From Epithemia pelagica (lineage: Eukaryota; Bacillariophyta; Bacillariophyceae; Surirellales; Surirellaceae), in the NCBI GenBank assembly GCA_946965045.2, contig OX337233.1:1922001-1986000 (forward strand): a stretch of 64,000 nt of DNA, given 5' to 3'. Within the stretch, counting starts at the first letter, position 1, and each line of letters begins with the position of its first letter. Shown in pieces: positions 42,810 to 52,800 of the stretch. Under the pieces are notes generated by a model. It did no database searches and was not told where the DNA came from. It was given only the letters and a program-made list of their open reading frames with translations. The position numbers were made by a program, and so were the translations under genes.

Positions 42810-42858
42810 GGCTCGTCGGGCGCAAGCGCCCTCCTCGCCCGATTCGACCCTTTGTCTC
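42810..42858. repeat. resumed part of 131-bp repeat unit
   Basis: CTGGCTCGTCGGGCGCAAGC and the following GCCCGATTCGACCCTTTGTC match the interior of the array units. The unit is cut again at 42859 by element C and its next bases (TTGCAAGG) appear at about 44007. Confidence 0.8.
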
Positions 42859-44006
42859 ATTCGCCATTAGAGGTCCGCAGAAACAAGGACAGCAGACAGA
42901 CTAAACCTTAACTCCACTGTGTGAAGTCTACCACCCGTCTCACCTGCCACGCGTCTAAGTAATCCTTCCATTGGAAGGGCCGGCGTCAAAATGACAGTTG
43001 GTGGTTGGCGTCACGATTCAAATTTCGGATGCTCTCATCTCGTCACAAAAAATCTTGACATCGAACCATGAAACATGAACCATGAAGCGAACGAATCGAA
43101 GCGACCTGATGCAGCCTTCTGGCGGGTTTCTTTCTAACACGCTGTTTGTTAGAAGTAGCTTGCGTCCTTCCCATATAGGATAAATATGATCACTTGTTAT
43201 CCATTTAATCCCTCCCATTGTCCCTGTTGATGGTTGGTCTTTCAACTTTGTCTCGCTCAAGTAAAGGACAGTGGTAATCCGTCACAACTCTTTTTTGCTA
43301 TATTTTTAGAGATGGTTGATTGCTTGTTGGCCACTTTCTTCTCTTCTGTAGCACTCTCTTCATTTTGTTAGTCTCATTCATTGTTCCTGTCGACGACTGA
43401 ATGCCTACTTGGTTGTGTCGGATACACAAACACCGTACAAATAAGCCGTCCTTCATCTTGCCATTACTCCAACTATTCAATATTATCAAGATCAGTCTAG
43501 TCCAAGTCTCTATGGATGACAGAGTTGACAGGATTTGCTCAGAGCCATGGTTTGGGTGTATTTTCGAGGGTGTTGCTGAGGGTCATGGTTGTTGAATGGG
43601 GACATAAGCTGCAACGAAGCAAGAAATGCTCTGGAAGATTAAAAGGTCCACTATTATCCTGCATGGGAAAGAAACAAGCTAGTCCTAACAAGCGGCATGC
43701 TAGAAAGAAACTCAAAAGAATACTGCTTCAGGTGTCAGGTGTCAGGTCGCGACGATTCGTTTGCTTCATGTTTCAATGTTCGATGTCAAGATTTTTTGTG
43801 ACGAGATACGAGATGAGAGATGAGAGCATCCCAAATTTCAAATTTGAATCGTGACGCCAACCACCAACTGTCATTTCGACGCCGGCCCTTCCAATGGAAG
43901 GATTACTTAGAAGCGTGGCAGGTGAGACGGGCGGTAGACTTCACACAGTAGAGTTAAGGTTTAGTCTGTCTGCTGTCCTTGTTTCTGCGGACCTCTAATG
44001 GCGAAT
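42859..44006. mobile_element. element C: 1148-bp foldback element with long terminal inverted repeats
   Basis: The first about 200-270 bp (ATTCGCCATTAGAGGTCCGC ...) recur inverted at the right end (... GCGGACCTCTAATGGCGAAT) with only scattered differences. The middle has no transposase ORF. The terminal 11 bases ATTCGCCATTA are the same as in elements A and B, which suggests mobilisation by the same transposase. It is inserted in the resumed copy of the 131-bp repeat. Comparing with intact units, about four bases (CAAG) of the target are missing and no duplication is evident. Confidence 0.8.
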
Positions 44007-44675
44007 TTGCAAGGCGACGAGTACCGTTACGACTGCCGTCCTCTTTTCTTGATACGAGTACACCATCATTCGACTGCTTGTAAAAGTCATTTGTTGTTGG
44101 TTGGGAAAATCAGGATATTTGTATATTACAATAGATATATTTTTGAATTGTACAGTTAATCGACTTATGACCCTGCGCGATTTACAGTGAACAAAATGAC
44201 CCGAAGACATCATAAAATATGCACCTCTGTATATTCTGATATGTTATTTCTATCATCACTAACGTTCAAATCCCTGTTCAAATTGTCATTGTACTTCCCG
44301 ATCCATTGTCAGATGACTATGTCCGTTTTGCAGTCATTGTTGAAATTTCCACCCCAGACCCCATCTAAACGATCTACCCGACATCGTTCATACTGAACTC
44401 AGTCGAACATCTTTTCACGGAGGAAGGAGTAGATCTTGAAGTTTCGAGTATCGACAGCGATTATCTCATGAATTCGTCTATTCTATTCATATAGGCGCTG
44501 TTGCGGGCAGGAGATGTCCACAAAAACTTCACACCGTCTACAAAGATAGATCCGAGTATTGGTACCTTGTATGGAACCCATCGCGTTGCCACCTTATGAT
44601 CAACCAATATATAACGAAGGACGTGTTCTGGCTCTTTTCCTCCTCTGACCTATACCGAATCTCGACGATTTTCGC
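44007..44675. other. intergenic downstream of element C
   Basis: About 670 bp. After TTGCAAGG, which continues the repeat unit, no further repeat or gene is recognised. It ends at the 3' end of HU-like gene 3. Confidence 0.35.
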
Positions 44676-45845
44676 TCACTTGTCTTTGTTCTGCTCTTCC
44701 GTGGAGGCAACGGAGTTCTTTGTATTTGTAGAGTTGGCGTTTGTCGTTGTGGTAGCTATCGTTTGGTTCTGATTTTCATTATGTGCGGTTGTCTTGTTGG
44801 CACGAGCCCCGGCTCCAATTTCCCTTCGCAAGGGTTGCACCAGTCGACATCTCACCACGTCACGGGCAGGGATCCATTGTTTGGGGTGGTTGGCGGATGG
44901 CTTCGTGTCGTCGTTGGGACTCAGTGTTGGACTGGTAGTCCGACTACGAACCATGGGCTTAAACCAATGTCCAGCACGTTGGCCAATCCAAAATCGGGCC
45001 ACACCCGTCCATCGTACTGTTTGACCTTCCACCAAGGCCTACGGATGTGCAGGCATTTGTTCAAAAAAGAAAAATTGACACAAATGTACGATACATGCAA
45101 ACAAACGCAGTTTTAGAAGGACATATCCAGGAGATGCGCGATTGTGTTGAAACACTTGGTTCATACGTACTTGTCGTAGTTCGTCCATCCAAGCATGAAC
45201 AATACGTCGAGAGGCATAGAGAGGAATTCCATGCTGTTTTGACACGAATCGAATGATATGCGACAAGCGCAAGGTGCTCGTCACATCGCCGTCGGTCATC
45301 GGTTTTGGTGCGGACTCTTGTGTTGTCTTGGTCTGGTTCGCTGTATTTTGGACGCCCGTTTTACTCTTGGAGGTTTTGGTAGTGGTGGTGGTGGCTCTTT
45401 TTGGTTTGCTGCTGGTGGTTGTTTTTGTGCTGGTCTTGCCTGTCGTCTTGGAGGTGGTGGCGGTGGTTTTCTTCTTCATTGTCTTCGATGTCTTGCCGGT
45501 GGCCGGTGTCGACGTTGTAGGTGCGGTTGCTCGGGATGACAGTGTTCTGCTGGGGATTGCAACCGGAGTGGCAGTAGGTAATGACAGGAGAGGGTACACT
45601 GATATTGATATTGGGGTTGGAACATGTTGTGCTTGATCTGACCGGGGATAAATAATTCTAGATGATGACCATGGGTTTTGTTGAAGTAAAGATGTTACAA
45701 CACCGACTGGACGATGATGGCTGTAGTTATTCATTTGTCGTTGTATCATCCGTTCCTCACAACCCTTACGCAAAGAAAACGCAATCGATGATACAGCATG
45801 GGGCATCTTAGTATTCTTCATGAATCCAGCAGATATACTTATCAT
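44676..45845 (-). CDS. HU/IHF-like protein 3, basic low-complexity N-terminus, 345 aa, two exons
   Basis: The model joins 45171-45845 and 44676-45038 on the reverse strand, with a 132-bp phase-0 intron (GTACGTATG ... ATCCGTAG). ATG 45845 is the first start; ATGs at residues 9 and 14 are also possible. The N-terminus has few acidic residues (HAVSSIAFSLRKG), which fits an organelle presequence. Residues about 110-175 are a Thr/Lys/Ser tract (KKKTTATTSKTTGKTS), like the basic tails of some histone-like proteins. The HU-like core begins at about 190: LRLSHIIRFVSKQHGIPLYASRRIV, then across the intron ALVEGQTVRWTGVARFWIGQRAG. An enlarged arm (SRTTSPTLSPNDD) follows, then IPARDVVRCRLVQPLRREI. It is the most diverged of the three HU-like genes here. 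The shared intron position strengthens the assignment. Expected role: organellar DNA packaging. Confidence 0.68.
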
Positions 45846-46034
45846 TTTACGTTGCTTGATCGACCATCTACTTTAGTCGAAGACGGGAAGCGTCGGATGT
45901 TCTCATGGTCGGTGGGCCGAATCTTTTGTCTTCTAAAACTTTCCGGTGAACCCAGAAAAGAAACGGTCGCATTTAGGTCATACAGTGTCGCCTACATTTG
46001 GTATCTTTTTCTTCGTCATGATTCGAGGTGTACC

Positions 46035-46471
46035 ATGATGGTCCAATCAATGGCTCGCCCGACATTCCTCATGATACAGTGGCTTTGTATGGTTAGTGTC
46101 CTTCTCGATTGGTCCAGTTCGTCGGTCCTCGTGACGGCCTGGACGACGACAACGACGACCACCACCGTCTCAGTTTCGTGGCATGGTATAGCATCCGTGT
46201 ACCCCCGTCATAGAAGTATGCCAACCAAATGCCGAGTTTCCACAACGGCCTCTTCGAACCACAAGATATGGATGCGTACCACCACTCATTCACTGGTCGT
46301 GCTGCACCAATCTCAAGACCCTACGACGATACGCAAATGACAGGCACGGAAGGTGGGTTCGCTGGCTACCTCCTCCCGTATGCATTGGCAGCAGTGGCAT
46401 CGCTCGCATTAACCGCCGCCATTGTTCAGTTTGTACTCTTGCCTGGTGGCGGCGGTGGTGGTGGATGGTAG
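46035..46471 (+). CDS. small single-span membrane protein with plastid-type presequence, about 118 aa, intron inferred
   Basis: Two overlapping frames make sense only together. The first, from ATG 46035, gives a signal-anchor-like stretch (TFLMIQWLCMVSVLLDW) and VLVTAW followed by a Thr run, resembling a bipartite plastid presequence. The second ends with FAGYLLPYALAAVASLALTAAIVQFVLLP, one clear membrane span, then a Gly run and TAG at 46469-46471. An 80-bp GT-AG intron (46186-46265, GTATAGCATC ... CCACAAG) joins them in frame (SWH-D-MDAYHH). I chose this intron because it is the only one I found that restores the frame at a normal size. An alternative is an independent 80-codon ORF from ATG 46229. 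No family recognised. Confidence 0.5.
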
Positions 46472-46880
46472 ACTTCATTTCGCACACACAAGGTTGTCGT
46501 TTTGGATTTTCTTTGAAACGTGAATGTAGAAAGTTTGGTGTGGTGATGTAAGCGTCTTTTGAAATTGCAACCATTATCAACAAGCAAAAACTTGTTTCAT
46601 TGAAGGGGGATGTCCATCTCACCATAGTATTACAGGATGCTCTATAGTTATGTCATATCTTACCCCTACTTTTGTGCGTTTTTGGCTCTACTATGTCAAA
46701 CGTCCTTCATCAGGCGGCAGACCAATATATTTGACATTGACGCACAAAAACATTCATGAAAACGGTTGATGCTCAACACATTCACGAAATACCTAGGCAA
46801 AACTCCTCTCCTGCAAGGAGGGGAAGGCACTCCGATCATGTCTTGTGGGTATAGTATCACACTTCCGATAGTATGTTTCA
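46472..46880. other. convergent intergenic region
   Basis: About 410 bp between the small membrane protein and the end of the PHD gene; nothing recognised. Confidence 0.3.
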
Positions 46881-49800
46881 CTAAACATCGTCCTCAAATC
46901 CTTTTCCAAGCGATGCCTTCTTCTTGTTTCTTTTCATTTCCTGCCGCCGTGAGAACGTCGCAACGGCGTTCTTGCCATTGACCTCCGCACTATTATCCGG
47001 CGAATGCTTGTGTTCTCGTCGCATCGATTTTCTCCCCGCTCGTTGAACGTTTGTATTCTTCACATGGTTGATCTGCTTCGAATCTTTATCACCATCCGTT
47101 TCTTGGCCAAAGTTCGCAACTTCGTCATGCGACAACATTCCTGGAAAATGCGAGGTTCGAGTTAGTTTGCGCCCCTTTTTCGATGTGGTACCTGGGGATT
47201 TCCTTGCAGTCTCTGTATGCACGGCCTTCTTTGTTCGTTTACCTTCCTCCAGTTCTTCCCCAAAGTTTTCCACCTCGTCTACCGGAAGCATTCCTGGAAA
47301 ATGAGAAGTAGGAGTTCGTTTTCGCCCCCTACTAGAAGTGGTACTTCGCCGTTCGTGTGCAGTCTCTGAGCGGACGACCGGTTTGGATTCCTTTTCTTCC
47401 TCTACTTCCTCCCCAAAGTTTTCAACCTCGTCAACAGACAGCATCCCTGGAAAATGCGAAGCGCGAGTTCTTTTCCGTTTCTTTACAGATGTAAGGGAAT
47501 TAAGGTTCCCATTGTCCTCTTCTAGATTGTCACTCCTGGACGCCGGGCTTTGCAAACGTTTCGCAGTTGTATCATTCTTTACTGTATCATTCCCGCCGCT
47601 ATTTTTCCCCTCCGGTAGATGATTGGACGAACAAGCCAAACTGCGCCTTGCATCGGAATTGATCGATTTGCGCTTTCCTGAGCTACCTAATTGTCGGCGC
47701 TGTTTGTGGAAAACGCTGAGGACCTTGTTGATATTTTCCCGTTCGGAAGAAGTCCGGTGTCGACGTTTCGCTGTAATAGAAGTGCTGTTACTGTAGCGAA
47801 GTGTTTCTCCATCGTCCATGGAACCTTTCGTTTTTTCCTCTTTTCCTTCACCCTCTCTATTGTCCATGGGACCCTTCGACTTATCAACTTGTTCCTCGCC
47901 CTCTCTATCGGCCGCGGAACCCTTCGATTTATCAATTTGCTCTACATCGACAGTCGATTCCATGTGACCCTTCGACTTCACACCTTGCTCTCCATCGGCC
48001 GTGGAATCTTTAGTGTTCTCCTCTACCCCTTCGACTTTTCTATCGTCCATGTTACCCGTCGACTTCACAACTTGCTCTCCATCGGCCGTGGAACCTTTAG
48101 TGTTCTGTTCGGGTCCTTCGCCTTTTTTATCGTCTATGTGGCCCTTTGATTTGTCGACTTGCTCTCTATCGTCCGTAGATACTTTGGTCTTCTCCTCTTG
48201 TCCTTCAAACACTCCATCGTCCGTGTGGCTTTTGGTCGTCTCCTTTCGTCCTGCACCCTCTCCATCATCTGTGGTGCCTTTGGCTACCCCCTCCGTGGAG
48301 CCTTTCACAGAATCGCTTCCTGACCGATCTTCAGAAGCCACTGTTTTGCAACCATTTAAGCTCTTGGTAGCTGAGGTGGTTTGGTATGGCTGGTTCTTGC
48401 TCTCGGACGCTGAGGTATTGTGCACTTCCTGTCGTCCAAGATCCGTTCTCGTGTCGTCTGTCTCATCATTCACGTTGGCCAGATCGAAATCAGGTTTGAT
48501 GTTTCCTGCGTCCTCAGAGTCTCCTTTGTCTCTAGTCTCACCTCTCGTATCTAACTCATCGCTGCACCCAGTGTTCTCTTTCTGTGGTCCTTCTGGTTCT
48601 TCCGTATACGATTCAGCATGGTCGAGAGCAGCAAAACCAAATCCATCGTCGCTGTCCTTCGACGCAGATGCTTGGTCATTTGATCGGGAGAGGTTTTTAC
48701 TTGAATCATGTTTCATATCACTTGCCTTCTCAGTACCTATCAGCTTTCTGACAGAATTGTCAGTTATCTTGCTATTGTCGTCCTGACCACGAGAAGGATT
48801 TTTGTTCTTCTTTGCACTCCCAATGGTTCTGGATGATTTCCTGGTAGGTTGTTCTATTGATACAAGCGAGGAGATATTGGAAATACGCTTTGGCCGCCCA
48901 CGGCCTCCTTTACCATGGCTCTTAAGAAAATCGGGCTCTGTCTCCGACTCGGTATGCGCCTTTAAAGAACGGGTCGCTGATGTTAGAAACGAGCGTTTGT
49001 AAGGGTTCTCATTCACTGAAACCAACTGCAGTCGAGACTCGGAGGTATCCACGGGTATTCTCGCTGACGTAGAGGGCTCTTCCGCTGCCTTCTCTGATAT
49101 CGGGTTCTTGCGAGGACGGCCTGGACCGCGCCGCTTTGAGGACAAAGTCGATGAATCCAAGAGAGTTTCATCATTGGCTTCCGCAAGACGGTTGCGTCCG
49201 CGTTTAGCTGGGGGTGTTCCGATCAGCTGGGATTCCACTTGAGCATAGGGGTTGTCGACAGGATCTACGGAGGGGCGACTTCGTTTACGGTGACGACGCT
49301 CTGCTTCAGGGGTGGGGTCGTGACTTGTAACCGATGGTTTCTTGTTTTCAGAAGAAACCAGCGCTTTCCTCCGAGCAGGAGACTTGGGAGGTCGTTCTGG
49401 AACGGTTACTTCCGCTATCAAGAAGTCATCAACGTCGTCAATCCCCGACTCGAAACAAGCACCGCTTTCTAAACTCTGCTTTCCAGGAACCTTCGTAGGG
49501 TCAATTTCGTATTTTGGTGATTTATCCTTCTGGTTTAGACAAAATCCTCCCTGCTCGACGGGAATTTTGTCGTCTCCTAGAAAAAGAAGACTCGATTTAG
49601 ACCGGTAGGCACGACCAAGCCAGTCAGCGTGGAAATCAATTTCTGCCTTGGTCAGTGGCCCTACGAGGCTAGGCGTATTCAGCACTGCGCGTAGTGCACG
49701 ATCAAGCGCCAAACGGTCACAATCGTCGCCATCGTCATACAAGCGGTTTCGTAGAGCCGCTCCAAACGCAACAAGTCGACATTTCCTCGCATCCTCGCAT

Positions 49801-52800
49801 CTACTTTCTCTTGTGCTGTAGACTCTTTTAAGTTGCTCGGGAGATAAATCTTCCTCTTTCTGTCCGGGTTCCAACAAGGGTTCCCAACTGGAATCGTGTT
49901 CCACCCACCATTCAGCCCAACGCCAAGCCCATCCAAGTATTTTTACAACAACAATTGCTGCATTCATGATTCTTGATCCCTCCGGGAATGTATAGCGCAT
50001 GTCATCTTTTCTCTGTCTGCGTTGAATTCGAGCCTTTTCGATTTCGTACAAGTCTTCCAGTTTGGCCCGTAGATTGTGTTCATTGCTGCAATGTTGATAA
50101 CAGTTCACTAAAGTGGAAAATCGCAAAAAGCTGATAAGCGAGACTACCACCAAGCAACACGACCCTAGTGCGTCAAAGCATCAGGACTTACCGAACCATC
50201 GTCCCTCTGGACTTTCCGACTCATTGTCATGGGATACTTCCAGCCCCGCATGGCGGGCGCATGTGACATGAAAATACTTCGGAACAAGTTTGTCGCCGTT
50301 CTGCCAACAACAATTTCCATGACACCGTACCTTCAACCCAAACTTTTTTCCGCAAAGAAAACATGGGTGGCTCTCGTTAATAAACCCATTTCCATGCCCC
50401 ATGACGACATTGACAAGATCAAGTTGACCTGGGCGGTCATTGGACCAAAATATTTTTGGTGACCACCTGACATGATACGAAAAAAACAATCAAAGTTGTT
50501 GAGTTTTCTGGCACAGTCGTTTGATTTGCAAAAGAAGATGTATGAAATTTTTGTACTTACAATCCGCAGATAAAATGAATATATTTGGCTCGTTTGAAGA
50601 GTGACTTTTCGTACTGTTGTTTGGTCTTTTTCCATTTTCCGACCCGCGCAACGTGGCACTGTCGTAAGGGTCCGTGCTTGCTAAAACATGCCACGCATTC
50701 CGGACGCCAGTTTTCTTTTTGGTCGTCGGAGTCCAACGGTTCATTGGCCAGTTTAGTCAAAGCCTTTTTCTTTGCTTCTTGTTCCGCCCTGCATGTCAGA
50801 CATTTGCCATACTCGGATACATTATCAGTATCCAACACGCACTCTCGACAAACAACCTCTCGGCACTGATTGCATCGCACAAAGTCCTTGGGGCTTTCCC
50901 ATACCAGATCACATATTTCGCACCGACATCCGACTGACCGATTAAGGGTGAGTTCACGAATCAGAGCCCTTTCGTATTCAGGGTCTCGGAACAAGTCCTC
51001 TTGTTCTTCTCTTGTTGCCTTATTGAATGGAATTTTCTCCACAACCTTCCGTGGAGGTTCTGGGATAGGTTCCGGTGGCAAAGCCTTGGCCAATTCGATC
51101 AATTGCTCTATCGACAGCGTGTTTTTCGGTTTTTCATCCTCAGGATCAATAATGGAGTGTTCCGGACACAGAAGCGTCCATGGATCGTCCGGGACATCCC
51201 CGTGACAATCCTCTCCATGAAACACTTGACAGGTTCCCACTGCTCGAGCACACGTCACGTGCATCCACCTATCGCAATCAGCGTGTCGGCACTTGATCAT
51301 GCTCCCTCTCTCACCCAAACAAAGCTCGCACCTGATGCCTTGTTTCCTAAAGCTTGCCTTGAGTTCCGTCACATCTTCAACCAACTCACAACGTTTCTTA
51401 TCAATAAACTCCAACCCTTGCCATTTTGCGCAAATCGCATGAACCCATCGCCCTTTCGACTTTGGTTTCGACGGGCTAGCTTTGACTAGACAAGTGTCAT
51501 GTGGTGACTCATTCGTTTTCACTTTTTGCTTCTCTTTGTCCTCCTTCATGTCGGTCCGTAGGAATGCCCCTCGTCGAATTGGACACAGTTCACAAACGAT
51601 GGGAAGCTCATTTAACTTTCGTTTGACCCGTTTCACTGGTTTTTTCTTTTTCCTGCTGTTGCTATTCTCAGTCGTTTCTTCCTTGCCTCGAGCGTCGTCA
51701 TCTTCTTGACTTTTGCTCTCATCGTCGCGTCCCAGATAGCGACAGGCAATACAATGATAATCGCCCACCGGCACCTGTTCAACGTTGTAACACATTTGGT
51801 GTACGGGTACATTGCAAGTGTCACAAAACAGAATTTGATTGTCCGGTGTTACTTCACCATCGTTGCAGATGCTACAGACGGCCTCCATATCTTGTTCCAG
51901 CTGCCTTTGTTTTTCCAACACGTGTTGTTTATGCTCTGCCTGCAGTTTCCAAAACTCGGCATGGACCTTCTTTTCGTTCTCGGCTTCTTCAAAGGCATTG
52001 GACTCTTCAAACTCCATCCTCTCTTTCACCACGCATTCCAAGAGATTTCGAGCTTTGGGTTCCGCTGCTTTTTCCAAGTCTTGCACTTCCTGCTGATAGC
52101 ACTGTAATAGACGCAAAAGTTCGTCCTCGTCCTCTACTGTGGTTGACACTGAATCTTGTTGTTGTTGTTGTCGAATCGTTGCGGTTCGTAAAATATCAAG
52201 TGCCGGTTCTTGATCACCGTGCAAGGGCGGAATATCAATACGGACTTCGTCAAGGATGCGTTGAGGATCCATGCGGTAGATTTCCTGAATGGTCGAAGCC
52301 AGATCATTTTTGCCCTGCTGGTCATCCAATCGGACCGTGATCGCTACCGTCAAGGATCGTGTAGATTGAGGGGGATTACCAAAGGCTATCGACTTCTTTT
52401 TGCTGCGCGAGGAGGTCAAGGAAGACGATGATGACCGCCGAGGAGGACGGCGAGGATCTGGCACGGACGGCGACGGATTCACGGGAACCAGCGCACTTGA
52501 GGAGGGTAAGGACTCGGAAGGAAGCGGTGGCGGCGGTGGTGCCAAGGCTGCCCTGGCTTCGGATTCCTTTGGAAACCGGACAAGTGACCGAAACATTCGG
52601 TTCTTGTCACTTTCGTCTATTGTATGATAATCTTTCGGTGGTACAACCCACTGGTTGACGCGTTGCATGTGTTGAAGTTGCAACAACGCCAATCGGCTAC
52701 TGCAGTTATTCAAATCGGCAATCATACAACAACGCGGATGACGTGAGGTTGATTTCGATGGGGTAGGGATCGAATCCATGCTTTTGTTGTCCAACTGCGG

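Noticed and set aside
48001-48786. 261-codon plus-strand ORF
   Set aside because: Antisense to the acidic repeats of the PHD protein.
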